A stretch of DNA of 64,000 bases from SIG78 sp036677805 (GCA_036677805.1 JAVBVS010000007.1:1-64000); one strand, 5' to 3'. Shown: positions 53,124-62,595, numbered from the stretch's first letter. The notes: a model not told the origin generated them from the sequence alone. Numbers and translations are program-made.

Positions 53124-55181
53124 TCAAGCGTGAATATCGACAATTTCTCCGTCAAACAAATCCAGGACCATCCGGACCGGCTTGAGTTTGGCGGTGGCTT
53201 CCACTTCATCGGCTTTGTTGATGACGCTGCGCTTGGTCGGCATTGCCGTGACCGTTTCCGGCGTTGCGGCCGATTTGCCGGGATTCGGCATTGGCATCGG
53301 CGGCGGCTCCGCCGTGTCCGGCTCCAGACCGAGTTCCAATTCCGGCTCCGGACTCAAACCGGGGGCGGAAAATTCGGCCGCTTCGTCGCGGGCGTCGGGT
53401 TCGCCGGGATCGTCCGGCTCTTCGATTTCTTCCGTCTCCGGCGTCAGCGGCATCACCACGGCTTCCGGCTCGGGCAGGTCGTTTTCAAGTTTGACGGCGC
53501 TGGTTTCGACCGGAGCGAAGACGGCGGCTTCCGGCGCAACCGGCGGCGGATCGTCCTCGGCGGCATCTTCAGCTGCATTGCCGGGCAGGGGATCAGGGGT
53601 GAATTCAAGCAGAATGGCCCAGTCGCCGCTGATTTTCTGGAGAATTTCCAGCAACTGCAATTTGGCCGCATTGAATTCCGGCAGCGCATTGCCCGGCACC
53701 CGGAGCGACAGCACCGAGTGTTCCAGGTCAAGCGCGCGGCAATTTTCCCACGGCAGCGTCAATCCTCGATTAAGTGCGCCTTCGGCCAGTTTTTGCAACA
53801 ACGTTTCCGCCGCCGATTCCCGTGATTCGGAATTGACGTTCGCCGGCTCCGGCGGTGCCACTTCCGGCATTTTGATTTCCGGGACGGGTTGTGGCGCCGG
53901 CTTGGAGAGCACCGGTTCGGGCCGGACCGCTTCTGGCGCAGGAGCCGGGGCAGGTGCGGGCGCGGGCATCGTCCGCGCCGGCGGCGTTTCCCGCAGCGTG
54001 GGAACCTCGGCCATGAATTTCAATTCGCCCGCCGTCCGCAACTGATTGAGCCGGGCGAGCACGTCGCCGACCGTCGGCGCATGGGCGTCATGCATCGCTT
54101 TGAGCAGAATCGACTCAAGATAAACCGCCTTGTTCAGCGCCTCATGCAAAGTCCGTCCGACCGGGGCGAGGCTTTCCATGAAACTGCGCAGCACCGCGGG
54201 CGTGGTCAGCGCCGCCAGCTTGCGGCAGCGTTCCATCTTTTCGGGATCGAATTCAAGCACCGCTTCGGGATTGCGCAAAATCAGCGCCAGCTCCGCTCCG
54301 CGCAGCATTTCGAGAATGTCGTCAAACAACGTTTCGAGGTTGCGGCCCCGCGTCGCCAGCTGGCTGATGATGGTGATCACCGGTTCGGGGCGGTTTTCCA
54401 GCAGCGCCGCGACCAGCGCGTCGAGTTCGGCGGCGTTGCTCAAGCCGAAAAGCTCCAGCACCTGTTCCGCCGCGATTTCCTGATCCTTGCCGCCGAAAAA
54501 TGCCAGCATCTGCTCCAGCGAAGACTGGGCGTCGCGCATGCCGCCTTCGGCCGCCCGCGCGATCGCGCTCAGCGCCTCCGGCGCGATCTTGACTTCCTCG
54601 GTTGCGGCGATCAGTTTCAGCCGCTCCAGAATCAGATTGCCCGGGATCGGCCGCAGATCGAAGCGCTGGCAGCGCGACACGATCGTCGGCAGCACCTGAT
54701 GCGCCTCGGTGGTGGCGAAAATGAATTTCACGTGCGCCGGCGGCTCTTCCACCGTTTTGAGCAGCGCATTCCACGCCGCTTTGGAGAGCATGTGCACTTC
54801 GTCGATGATGTAAATCTTGTATTTGCTCGACACCGGCATGTGGAACGCCTCTTCGCTCAGCGCGCGCATGTGATCGACCGAGTTGCGGCTGGCGGCGTCG
54901 ACTTCGATGACGTCGAGCGAACTTTCTTCGGCAATCGCCTTGCAGGACGGGCATTGGCAGCAGGGTTCGCCGTCGTGCGGATGCTCGCAGTTGATCGCTT
55001 TGGCGAAAATCCGCGCAATGGTGGTTTTGCCGATGCCGCGGGGGCCGACCAGCAGATAGGCGTGTCCCACCCGGTTGCCGACGATGGCGTTGCGGAGGGT
55101 TCGGATCACATGACCTTGCCCGACGACGTCGGCGAAGGTCTGCGGACGCCATTTGCGGGCGATGACCTGATGTTCGTTCAT
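53124..55181 (-). CDS. dnaX: DNA polymerase III subunits gamma/tau
   Basis: A 685-aa clamp-loader ATPase. Walker A (GPRGIGKTT, 46-54), a zinc module (CEHPHDGEPCCQCPSC), the IIDEVHMLS Walker B and the SRC sensor (IVSRCQRFDLRP) are clear. After about residue 370 comes a long Pro/Ala/Glu-rich linker (runs of PAPAPA) and a C-terminal polymerase-binding tau domain. No slippery A-run for a gamma frameshift was found by eye. The start at 55181 has GAGGG upstream. It is the first gene of dnaX-ybaB-recR. Confidence 0.95.
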   Translation of the reverse strand: MNEHQVIARKWRPQTFADVVGQGHVIRTLRNAIVGNRVGHAYLLVGPRGIGKTTIARIFAKAINCEHPHDGEPCCQCPSCKAIAEESSLDVIEVDAASRNSVDHMRALSEEAFHMPVSSKYKIYIIDEVHMLSKAAWNALLKTVEEPPAHVKFIFATTEAHQVLPTIVSRCQRFDLRPIPGNLILERLKLIAATEEVKIAPEALSAIARAAEGGMRDAQSSLEQMLAFFGGKDQEIAAEQVLELFGLSNAAELDALVAALLENRPEPVITIISQLATRGRNLETLFDDILEMLRGAELALILRNPEAVLEFDPEKMERCRKLAALTTPAVLRSFMESLAPVGRTLHEALNKAVYLESILLKAMHDAHAPTVGDVLARLNQLRTAGELKFMAEVPTLRETPPARTMPAPAPAPAPAPEAVRPEPVLSKPAPQPVPEIKMPEVAPPEPANVNSESRESAAETLLQKLAEGALNRGLTLPWENCRALDLEHSVLSLRVPGNALPEFNAAKLQLLEILQKISGDWAILLEFTPDPLPGNAAEDAAEDDPPPVAPEAAVFAPVETSAVKLENDLPEPEAVVMPLTPETEEIEEPDDPGEPDARDEAAEFSAPGLSPEPELELGLEPDTAEPPPMPMPNPGKSAATPETVTAMPTKRSVINKADEVEATAKLKPVRMVLDLFDGEIVDIHA

Positions 55182-55209
55182 GGATGCGTCCCTCGTATGG
55201 TCCAATTGG

Positions 55210-56010
55210 TTAAATGGCGTCGAACGCGCTGCCGATTGTGCCGAGATTGCCGGAACGCGGCGCCGGACGTTTCGGCGGCGTCAACGCCTTTTCCAGTACC
55301 GCGTGCTGCATGGCGAAAATCTGTCGGAGGCCGCTTTCAGCCAGGTCGATCAGTTCGTTGAGCTGGCTGCGGGAGAAGGGCGTGCCTTCGGCGGTGCCCT
55401 GAATTTCGATCAGCTTGCCCGACTCGGTCATGACCACGTTCATATCGACTTCGGCGGTGGAATCCTCGGCGTAGTTCAAGTCGAGCACCGGTACGCCGTT
55501 CACGATGCCGACGCTGATTGCCGCCACCAGCTCCTTGAATGCCGGTTTGGCCAAATTCGCCTTGGCCCACGGCGAATTCAGCGCCAGCGCCGCCGCCACC
55601 GCCGCGCCGGTAATGCCGGCGCAACGCGTTCCGCCATCGGCGTCGATCACGTCGCAATCCAGATAAACCGTGTTTTCGCCCAGAGCTTCGAGGTCGACCA
55701 CGGCGCGCAGCGAACGCCCGATCAGGCGCTGAATTTCCACCGTGCGTCCACCCTGTTTGCCGCTGCTGGCTTCCCGTTTCATGCGCTCATGGGTGGAGGC
55801 CGGGAGCATGCCGTATTCGCAGGTCAGCCAGCCGCCGGAAACCTTCTGCAGCTTCATCCATGGCGGAACCTTGCTCTCAACGCTTGCCGCGCAGACCACC
55901 CGGGTGCCGCCGACCGCGATCAGGGCCGACCCGAGCGGATGACTCAGAAAGTCCGGCGTGATTTTCAAATGGCGCAATTCATCGGGCTGCCGCCCGTCAC
56001 TTCGTTTCAT
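55210..56010 (-). CDS. rph: Ribonuclease PH
   Basis: A 266-aa phosphorolytic exoribonuclease that trims tRNA 3' ends with phosphate. The N-terminus RSDGRQPDELR and the segments CEYGMLPAS, RTVEIQRLIGRSLRAVVDL, DCDVIDADGGTRCAGITGA and DLNYAEDSTAEVDMNVVMT are family hallmarks. The ATG at 56010 gives the usual start (MKRSDGR). It is 28 bases before dnaX and probably co-transcribed with it. Confidence 0.95.
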   Translation of the reverse strand: MKRSDGRQPDELRHLKITPDFLSHPLGSALIAVGGTRVVCAASVESKVPPWMKLQKVSGGWLTCEYGMLPASTHERMKREASSGKQGGRTVEIQRLIGRSLRAVVDLEALGENTVYLDCDVIDADGGTRCAGITGAAVAAALALNSPWAKANLAKPAFKELVAAISVGIVNGVPVLDLNYAEDSTAEVDMNVVMTESGKLIEIQGTAEGTPFSRSQLNELIDLAESGLRQIFAMQHAVLEKALTPPKRPAPRSGNLGTIGSAFDAI

Positions 56011-56045
56011 GGTTCGATTTCTTTCCCCGAAAATCAAAAAAAATT

Positions 56046-56149
56046 GCCGTCGGGCGGAACCTGTGCACCTGCATCTTGGCTTAGGGCTGCTTGGTTCCCC
56101 ACCTGACCCGGTTCACCCGTCCGCAGCGCACAGGTTCCGACCCGGCGGC
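56046..56149 (-). ncRNA. ffs: Signal recognition particle RNA (bacterial small type)
   Basis: On the minus strand a ~104-nt hairpin is formed by long terminal arms (GGAACCTGTGC with GCACAGGTTCC, plus outer GCCG/CGGC pairs). The apical part has the SRP domain IV signature: GGGTCAGG, a TGG-GGAA-CCA tetraloop stem, then AAGCAGCC. These are the conserved Ffh-binding loops; E. coli 4.5S RNA has UCC-GGAA-GGA at this place. It lies between rph and accD. Confidence 0.9.
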
Positions 56150-56170
56150 AAAAAAATCAACTTCCAAAAA

Positions 56171-57124
56171 TTACGATTCGGTCTCCGTCAGCGGCGCCTG
56201 GAAAAAGGTCAGCAGCAGCGACAGTTCCTTGCGCAGCATTTTACGGTCGACCACCCGGTCAATCAGTCCTTTTTCCAACAGGAATTCGGCGGTCTGGAAA
56301 TTTTCCGGCAACTTCGAATTGGTGGTTTCCTGAATCACCCGCGGGCCGGCGAATCCGATCATCGCCCCCGGTTCGGCCAGAATCACATCGCCGAGCGTGG
56401 CGAAACTCGCAGTCACGCCGCCATAGGTCGGATGCGTCATGATCACGATATAGGGCAGCTCGGCCTCGGCGTGGCGTTCGAGCGCCCCGGCGGTTTTGGC
56501 CATCTGCATCAGGCTCAGAATGCCTTCCTGCATCCGGGCCCCGCCCGAGGCGGTTACCATCACCGCCGGGACCTTTTCCGCGGTGGCGGTTTCGATCATG
56601 CGGGTGATTTTTTCACCCACGACCGATCCCATGCTGGCGCCCATATAGCTGAAATCCATGATGCCGAGCATGAAACGACGATTTTCCAGCGTCGCGTGGC
56701 CGCATTGGACCGCTTCATTCAAGCCGGTTTTGATCGCATTTTCGCGCAATCGGTCGGCATAGGACTTGGAATCGATGAATTTGAGCATGTCGACCGAACG
56801 CAGATTGGCGTCGATCTGCCGGAAACTGTCGGCGTCGGTCAGTTGTTTGATCCGGGCTTCCACCGACATCGACAGATGACAGCCGCAATATCCGCAGACA
56901 AACAGATTTTCCGCCAGCTGATCACTGTAAAGCGTCCGTCCGCATTCTTTGCATTTCAACCACGCGCCGTCCGGCACTTCCATCTTGCGATGAGGCGCCG
57001 CCGCCGTCACGGTCGCCGTCGCCGCAACCCGGAGCGTTGAATATTTCCCGTTGGAAGCCGCCATATTTGATTTCACCGTATTTGATTCGCGATTGCCGAA
57101 AAAATGCCGGACCGCTCCGGTCAT
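56171..57124 (-). CDS. accD: Acetyl-CoA carboxylase carboxyltransferase beta subunit
   Basis: A 317-aa protein with an N-terminal zinc ribbon (CKECGRTLY...CGYCGCH) and a crotonase-like carboxyltransferase fold (SGGARMQEG; THPTYGGVTASFATLGDV; PRVIQETT). It transfers the carboxyl group from biotin to acetyl-CoA to make malonyl-CoA. The ATG at 57124 would give only an eight-base leader from the predicted promoter, so the in-frame ATG at 57064 is a real alternative. It supplies malonyl-CoA for fatty acids and probably for the cluster at 15359-21350. Confidence 0.93.
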   Translation of the reverse strand: MTGAVRHFFGNRESNTVKSNMAASNGKYSTLRVAATATVTAAAPHRKMEVPDGAWLKCKECGRTLYSDQLAENLFVCGYCGCHLSMSVEARIKQLTDADSFRQIDANLRSVDMLKFIDSKSYADRLRENAIKTGLNEAVQCGHATLENRRFMLGIMDFSYMGASMGSVVGEKITRMIETATAEKVPAVMVTASGGARMQEGILSLMQMAKTAGALERHAEAELPYIVIMTHPTYGGVTASFATLGDVILAEPGAMIGFAGPRVIQETTNSKLPENFQTAEFLLEKGLIDRVVDRKMLRKELSLLLTFFQAPLTETES

Positions 57125-57138
57125 GCCATCGGGTAGCT

Positions 57139-57166
57139 AATATAGCCCGTCCGGGCAAAATTTCAA
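57139..57166 (-). promoter_or_regulatory. Promoter of accD
   Basis: On the minus strand TTGAAA (57166-57161) and TATATT (57144-57139) are spaced by 16 bp. The start point would fall about eight bases before the ATG at 57124. Confidence 0.55.
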
Positions 57167-57182
57167 TCCCCGGGGATGATTT

Positions 57183-58154
57183 TCACGCTTTATTTTGCTT
57201 TTTTCCCTGGGCGTCGTAATGTTTGCGATTGATGTTGAGCCAGCGCCGGTGCGCCCACAGCCACTGTTCCGGATCCTTGCGGATCATGGTTTCCAAAGCG
57301 GCGGTGCATTTTTGGGACAGAATTTTGATATCGTTTTCGGTATCGGCGGTGGGCTGGTATTCGATCAGCGGTCCCACCTCCATTTCAAATTCGAAGCGGT
57401 CTCCCGGCAGGCGCCGGGTCAGTTCGGGCATGATCGGGATGCCGGTTTTGAGATGAAGCAGCGCCGGCGAGGTATGGGTCCGGCAGGGTTGTCCGAAAAA
57501 TATGGTTTCGACGCCTTCGTTCGTCGCCGCGTGCTGGTCGATCAGCAATGCGATGTTTTTATGGCTGCGCAGCGCTTTCATGACGCCGCGGATGCCGCCG
57601 CTTTTGTCGAGCACTTCGTGCACCGGGGTGCGTCGGTTCTTTAGAATCATTTCGCCGACCATGGGATTGGAAAACGGCCGCATCAGCGAAACCAGCGTGA
57701 CGCCGGTCAGCTGCGCCATGGCGCCTCCGGCCATTTCCCAGTTGCCGTAGTGGGCGGTGATCAGGATGAAGTTCTGCTCCGCCGGTTTGCCGTCGTGGGG
57801 AAAACAGCGCCGGATGGTTTCAGGATCGCCGACCAGTTTGACCTTGGCCAGGTCGAACTCCTGGTCGGCTTTGAAGATTTCGATCAGCAGCATGGCGAAG
57901 TGTTCGAATACCCGGCGCGCAATCCGGTGCGCCGTTTTCGGATCGGCGGCGACTCCGGCGTGGAGGAGGTGTTCGATCGTGCGTTTGCGGTGCATGAAAT
58001 CGACGCGGAAGAGGAGCCGTCCGATGAAACGGGCGAAGATATAAGCGCATTTCAGCGGCAGGAGCCGGATGATGTGATACAGCAGTTTCAACGGCAGGTA
58101 CTCAAGATAGATCCGCCAGATGCTTTCGCTGTGTTTGTGATGCCGTTCGGCCAT
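57183..58154 (-). CDS. LpxL/HtrB-type lysophospholipid (lipid A) acyltransferase
   Basis: A 323-aa membrane-associated acyltransferase. The catalytic motif is TAHYGNWEMAGG (H-x4-E), with later LIDQHAATNEGVETIFFG and PIMPELTRRLPGDRFE segments. It adds a secondary acyl chain to lipid A precursor from acyl-ACP. The N-terminal hydrophobic segment anchors it to the inner membrane. No other lipid A genes are in the window except waaA. A short gap of 58 bases with a promoter separates it from accD. Confidence 0.88.
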   Translation of the reverse strand: MAERHHKHSESIWRIYLEYLPLKLLYHIIRLLPLKCAYIFARFIGRLLFRVDFMHRKRTIEHLLHAGVAADPKTAHRIARRVFEHFAMLLIEIFKADQEFDLAKVKLVGDPETIRRCFPHDGKPAEQNFILITAHYGNWEMAGGAMAQLTGVTLVSLMRPFSNPMVGEMILKNRRTPVHEVLDKSGGIRGVMKALRSHKNIALLIDQHAATNEGVETIFFGQPCRTHTSPALLHLKTGIPIMPELTRRLPGDRFEFEMEVGPLIEYQPTADTENDIKILSQKCTAALETMIRKDPEQWLWAHRRWLNINRKHYDAQGKKQNKA

Positions 58155-58226
58155 GATGGATTCCTCAAATTCCTATCCCGGTAATGTAATGGCGATTGCC
58201 GCAAATACAAGGCGGGTTTGTATTTT

Positions 58227-58976
58227 TCAGTCAATGTTTTTCGTCAGGCGGCGGATTGCCGCCGATGCCATGTAAAGTCCGAAAAGCGCCGGCATGTAGG
58301 AGATCGTGCCGACGGTCGAACGGCATTCGCCGCGTTCCGGGTCGGGTGGCTGGATCGCTTCGTCCGGCGCAAGCTCGGTCGAGAAAACCGTGAGAACGCC
58401 CCGGCTGACGCCGAGTCGGCGCAACCGGCTCCGCACCTGGCGGGCGAGACGGCAGTTGGTGGTTTTGGCGATATCGGCCAGCCGGACCTGCGCCGGGTCG
58501 AGCTTGCCGCCGGCGCCCATCGCCGAAACCGTCGGGATGCCGAGCTCGAAAGCCGTTGCCAGCAAAGCGCATTTGGCGCTCAGCATGTCGATGGCGTCAA
58601 GCAGAAAATCATAAGGTTCTTCCAGCAGCAGCTCGCGCACATTGTCCGGCGTCACCATCGTCTCCCGAAGCTTGAGTTCGAGTGCCGGATTGATGTCGAG
58701 CAAGCGCTGTCGCAATACCGCGACCTTGCTCTCGCCGACGGTCGAATGCAGCGCCGCCAGCTGGCGGTTGCAGTTGCTCGGCTGGACGCGGTCGAAATCG
58801 ATCAGGGTCAAATGTCCGACTCCGGCGCGGACCAGGGCTTCGGCGGCATGTCCGCCGACGCCGCCGACTCCGACCAGCAGCACCCGGGCCGCGGCCAGCC
58901 GGGCAACGCCTTCGGATTTCAGCAGAATGGCGGTGCGCTGCTGCCAGTCGGGAACAGGGAATGGGGTATCGTTCAT
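58227..58976 (-). CDS. tcdA: tRNA threonylcarbamoyladenosine dehydratase (E1-like)
   Basis: A 249-aa ThiF/MoeB-type E1-like ATPase. LLVGVGGVGGHAAEAL is the nucleotide-binding loop, DFDRVQPSNCNRQLAAL the adenylation site, and DAIDMLSAKCAL and MGAGGKLDPAQVRLADIAKT match the TcdA/CsdL subfamily. It cyclises the tRNA modification t6A to ct6A. The ATG at 58976 overlaps the TatD gene stop by four bases; the longer frame upstream is a shadow. Confidence 0.88.
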   Translation of the reverse strand: MNDTPFPVPDWQQRTAILLKSEGVARLAAARVLLVGVGGVGGHAAEALVRAGVGHLTLIDFDRVQPSNCNRQLAALHSTVGESKVAVLRQRLLDINPALELKLRETMVTPDNVRELLLEEPYDFLLDAIDMLSAKCALLATAFELGIPTVSAMGAGGKLDPAQVRLADIAKTTNCRLARQVRSRLRRLGVSRGVLTVFSTELAPDEAIQPPDPERGECRSTVGTISYMPALFGLYMASAAIRRLTKNID

Positions 58977-59659
58977 AAGGCGCCTCGGTAAATGCGTTCG
59001 AAGTTTGCCCGCATGACTCCACGGAGTTCGGCCTCCGCCAGGCCGAAGATTCCGGCCATATCCTGGTAATGGGCGGCGATATCCCCGTGAGGATCGTCGG
59101 TTTCGAGCACGATCTGCCGCAATTTCTCCGGATGGGCGCGCAACCATGCCATGAGCCCGGTCGACCGGGTGCTCGCCGGCGACAGCGACAGCACCCAGTT
59201 TTCCCGGCGCAGGAGCTGTTCCGCCAGCTCCGGCTTGCCGCAGAAATAGTGCAATATGGTCGGAACCCGCCAGGGCTGATTCTTGGCGATCGCCAGCAGA
59301 TCGGCATATCCGCCGACGCAGTGGACGGTCAAAGGCTTGCCGAGCGCATCGGCGATTCGGGCGAGGCGGGCGAAAATTTCCAGCTGCCGCGGCCATGGCA
59401 GCGCGCCGCGCCGGCGGTCGATGCCGACTTCGCCGACGCCGCTGCAATCGCCCATAGCGGCAAGGAGCTCGAAATTTTCGGGGATATCCGCTCCCGACCA
59501 GGGGTGCAGTTCCAGTGTCTTCAGGGTATTTGCCGGCATCGGCAGCAGGAAAAATTCCGGCGGAGTGGATACGATCCGGACGATTTCCGGCGCTGTTTCC
59601 GGCAAAATTCCTCCGGCATCCCGATGGGTATGGAAATCGATGGGGCCGGGACTGCTCAT
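58973..59659 (-). CDS. TatD-family metal-dependent hydrolase
   Basis: A 228-aa short TatD-like protein. The HxH metal motif FHTHRD, GEVGID, a barrel His (PLTVHCVGG), ILHYFCG and LETDDPHGD are present. TatD proteins are DNases or related hydrolases. It overlaps tcdA at its 3' end and lies four bases after pgsA. It is shorter than classic TatD (about 260 aa), like the small members of the family. Confidence 0.85.
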   Translation of the reverse strand: MSSPGPIDFHTHRDAGGILPETAPEIVRIVSTPPEFFLLPMPANTLKTLELHPWSGADIPENFELLAAMGDCSGVGEVGIDRRRGALPWPRQLEIFARLARIADALGKPLTVHCVGGYADLLAIAKNQPWRVPTILHYFCGKPELAEQLLRRENWVLSLSPASTRSTGLMAWLRAHPEKLRQIVLETDDPHGDIAAHYQDMAGIFGLAEAELRGVMRANFERIYRGAL

Positions 59660-59663
59660 GAGT

Positions 59664-60281
59664 TCAATCCCGATCGCTGAGCACCAGTTCTTTGTTTTTG
59701 ACGAAGTAACTGACGCCGGAACCGACGGTTACGATCACGATACCCCAGAGCAGGATGTACCAGATGGTGCGGAGCGAGATGATATTGCCGAATTTCATGT
59801 TCAGATCGAGCACGTTGATCCAGACCAGGCCGCCGATAAAGAGCATCAGCATCTGAAGCGCGGTTTTGAGCTTGCCCCAGCGGTCGGCGCTGATGATCCG
59901 GCCGCGTCGCACCGCCAGCATCCGCAAACCGGTGACCATGAATTCCCGGGCGATCACCACCGCCGCCACCCAGGCGGCGATCAACTGGAATTCGACCAGA
60001 ATCAGGATGGTGGTGGTCACGAAAATCTTATCGGCCAGCGGGTCCATCAAGGCGCCGAACTCGGTGATCTGGTTCCATTTGCGCGCCAGATGACCGTCGA
60101 TGTAATCGGTGATGCCCGCGAGAATCGCCAGACCGCAGGCGATGTAGCGGAGAATCATTTCGATGGCGTCGGATTTGACCTTCACGCCGCCGGGAATGCC
60201 GGAATTGGTCGCCAGAACCAGCGCCACAAAGATCAGCACAATCCGGGTGATGGTTAGAATGTTAGGCAGGTTGTACGGCAT
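59664..60281 (-). CDS. pgsA: CDP-diacylglycerol-glycerol-3-phosphate 3-phosphatidyltransferase
   Basis: A 205-aa membrane enzyme of phosphatidylglycerol synthesis. The CDP-alcohol phosphotransferase signature is complete: TDYIDGHLARK then TEFGALMDPLADK (D-x2-DG-x2-AR-x8-G-x3-D-x3-D). About five hydrophobic helices are visible. It lies 54 bases after rimO and four bases before the TatD gene. Confidence 0.93.
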   Translation of the reverse strand: MPYNLPNILTITRIVLIFVALVLATNSGIPGGVKVKSDAIEMILRYIACGLAILAGITDYIDGHLARKWNQITEFGALMDPLADKIFVTTTILILVEFQLIAAWVAAVVIAREFMVTGLRMLAVRRGRIISADRWGKLKTALQMLMLFIGGLVWINVLDLNMKFGNIISLRTIWYILLWGIVIVTVGSGVSYFVKNKELVLSDRD

Positions 60282-60335
60282 TTTCGCTCCGGAAACTCCA
60301 TATTCTTCTTTGCACGGCTGGATACGCCATATAAT

Positions 60336-61706
60336 TTAGCATACTTCCCCGTATAAATCAAATGCTTCCGCGCGGGTAATTTTGACTTGATAAAATGTTC
60401 CGGCTTCCAGCCGCGTCCGGGCGCCGAAAATCACGCTGTTGTCGATTTCCGGGGCGTCGGCTGCGCCGCGTCCGATGGCTTTGCGACCCTCGACTTCATC
60501 GGCGATGACCCGGATCACGGAGCCTTCCAGTTGACGGTTGCGTTCCAGCGAAATCGTTTCCTGAAGTTCGAGAATCCGCCGGGCCCGCGCTTCGGCGACC
60601 TCCGGCGCGACGCGTCCGGGCATGGCCGCCGCCGGCGTCGACGGTTCCGGCGCGTAGGGGAAAACTCCCAGCCGGTCGAACTTCTGAATGCGCACGAATT
60701 CGAGCAGTTCGGCGAATTCCGCTTCGCCTTCGCCGGGCAAGCCGGTGATGAAGGTGGTGCGCAAGGTGAGATTCGGGATCGCTTCGCGCAACCGCCAGAG
60801 CAATGTTTCCGTCGCCTCGCGGGTGGTCTTGCGCCCCATGGCGCGGAGAATGGCGTCATTGATGTGCTGCAAAGGCATGTCGAGATAGGGCAGCACATGC
60901 CGGGCGCGGGCCAGAAAATCGATCAGCTCGCCGGTATAATGCGCCGGATGGGTATAGAGCAGCCGGACCTGAAAATCGCCCGGCAGCGCATCGAGCTCCC
61001 GCAACAGGGCGCAGAGGGTGGCGCCGTCGTCGCGGTCGCTGCCATAGGCGGTCACGTCCTGGGCGATCACGATGATTTCGCGGACGCCGTTGCCGATCAG
61101 ATTGCGCGCTTCGGCCGCCGCCGACGCGATGCTCCGGCTGCGCAGGCGTCCCCGGATATGCGGAATGCTGCAATAGGCGCAGCAGTTGTCGCAGCCGTCG
61201 GCGATCTTGAGATAGGCGACGTGGGGCAGCGTCAGCTGAAGGCGCGGCGTGGTTTCGTCATAAAGGTAACAGGGATGGGCGGCTTCCCCGGCGACACGCC
61301 CGTCTTCCTCGGCGATGGTCCGGAGAATGGCGGGGACGCCGTCGATGCCGCTCCAGTGGTCGACTTCGGGGAAGCGTTCCCGGTATTGCGCGAAATCGTT
61401 GTGCTGGATGAGACAGCCGGCGACGATCAGGCGGCGGACTTCCGGCCGCTGCTGTTTCCAGCGGATGCCTTCGGCGATGGCTTCCGCGCTTTCGCAGCGC
61501 GCGCTCGGCAGAAAGGCGCAGGTGTTGATCAGGTAGTAGCGCGCGCTGCCGGCGTCAAGATTGATCGGAATGCCGCCGGAAACCAGTGTTCCGGCCATGA
61601 TTTCGCTGTCGACCAGATTCTTGGGGCAGCCGAGGCTGACCATGTAGACGCCGCGCGCGGTTTCACGCGCCTGCTGTTTCAGTTGACGGAGTTTGCGGTT
61701 GAGCAT
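60336..61706 (-). CDS. rimO: Ribosomal protein S12 methylthiotransferase
   Basis: A 456-aa radical-SAM enzyme that methylthiolates Asp of S12. It has an N-terminal UPF0004 domain (MVSLGCPKNLVDSE), the radical-SAM triad CDNCCAYCSIPHIRGRLRSR and a C-terminal TRAM-like domain. The ATG at 61706 gives the normal RimO start; the long frame beyond it belongs to the overlapping upstream gene. It overlaps the inositol-phosphatase gene by 28 bases. Confidence 0.93.
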   Translation of the reverse strand: MLNRKLRQLKQQARETARGVYMVSLGCPKNLVDSEIMAGTLVSGGIPINLDAGSARYYLINTCAFLPSARCESAEAIAEGIRWKQQRPEVRRLIVAGCLIQHNDFAQYRERFPEVDHWSGIDGVPAILRTIAEEDGRVAGEAAHPCYLYDETTPRLQLTLPHVAYLKIADGCDNCCAYCSIPHIRGRLRSRSIASAAAEARNLIGNGVREIIVIAQDVTAYGSDRDDGATLCALLRELDALPGDFQVRLLYTHPAHYTGELIDFLARARHVLPYLDMPLQHINDAILRAMGRKTTREATETLLWRLREAIPNLTLRTTFITGLPGEGEAEFAELLEFVRIQKFDRLGVFPYAPEPSTPAAAMPGRVAPEVAEARARRILELQETISLERNRQLEGSVIRVIADEVEGRKAIGRGAADAPEIDNSVIFGARTRLEAGTFYQVKITRAEAFDLYGEVC

Positions 61707-62575
61707 GGTGTGGCGGTCCTCATATCGTGAGCGTGTTGACGGATGTAATCGACGATGGCGATGTCGGGCGCGGCGATCACCGCGGCGGCGGCCCGCCAGC
61801 GGTCGGGACCGGCCGGGTCGAGCCGGAATCCGCCGCGAGCCAGATCGCCGGAAAGGGGGCGCAATTGCGGTTCGTCGAGCTCGACGCCGAATCCGGCCAG
61901 ATTCAGCATCGGCAGCATCCCGGCCGCATCCCAGAGCTTGAAATCGCCGAAATAGGCCATCAGTCGGCCGGTCAGCAGCCAGTAGAAGGCGCCGACGCAG
62001 CTGCTCCAGGCGAAAATCTGATTGGTGAAATCGAAGGTGTAGCAGTGCGCCTGAAGCTGGCCGACGCCGACATGTCCGGCGGCCGACAATTCGGCCCGGA
62101 CCGGGGTGAAGGTTCGCCAGCGGCTCTCCTTCAGGAGTTTGCAATGCAGAATCCGGCCCTGAAAGGTAATCAGGCACTCATCGAGCGCGGGCAGATAGAC
62201 CGCCCCTTCCGTGAGCATTCCCCGCCGCATGAAACCGATGGAGATACCCCAGACCGGCAGTCTGGCGGTGTAGGGCGCGGTGCCGTCGATCGGATCGACC
62301 ACGAAGCACCAGTCGGCGGCGAGCGCCGAACGCACGTAATCATCCGACCGGGAGGCGACGGTCTCCTCGCCGATCAGATAGCAGCCCTCTTCCGGGGCGT
62401 CGAAACTGCCGCCGAGGAACCGTTCCACCGCTTTGTCGGCGGCGGTGACCAGAGTCCGGTCGTCCTTGAGCTCAAGCGGCGGCGCGTCGTAATATTGGAG
62501 CGCGATTTCCCCGGCGCTTTTCAACAGTGCGGCGATGCGGTCGATGTCCCATTCTTTCAGAACGGCCTGCATCAT
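61679..62575 (-). CDS. Inositol monophosphatase-family sugar phosphatase
   Basis: A 298-aa Mg-dependent phosphatase. The three metal-site motifs are present: LIGEETV, VVDPIDGTAPY and LWDAAGMLPML. Family members act on inositol phosphate, histidinol phosphate, PAP or fructose-1,6-bisphosphate; the substrate cannot be told. The C-terminal tail of about 25 residues overlaps rimO in another frame, an unusually long overlap for the window. It lies 21 bases beyond a terminator that ends the small-basic-protein gene. Confidence 0.87.
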   Translation of the reverse strand: MMQAVLKEWDIDRIAALLKSAGEIALQYYDAPPLELKDDRTLVTAADKAVERFLGGSFDAPEEGCYLIGEETVASRSDDYVRSALAADWCFVVDPIDGTAPYTARLPVWGISIGFMRRGMLTEGAVYLPALDECLITFQGRILHCKLLKESRWRTFTPVRAELSAAGHVGVGQLQAHCYTFDFTNQIFAWSSCVGAFYWLLTGRLMAYFGDFKLWDAAGMLPMLNLAGFGVELDEPQLRPLSGDLARGGFRLDPAGPDRWRAAAAVIAAPDIAIVDYIRQHAHDMRTATPCSTANSVN

Positions 62576-62595
62576 GATGGGTTCTCCCGGAAGAT

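Noticed and set aside
53124..55181. Programmed frameshift site in dnaX for a gamma form
   Set aside because: No A-AAA-AAG type slippery run with a following hairpin was found in the frame by eye.
60387..61730. 447-codon open frame on the + strand opposite rimO
   Set aside because: RimO with its CxxxCxxC radical-SAM motif is on the minus strand; this frame has no domain features.
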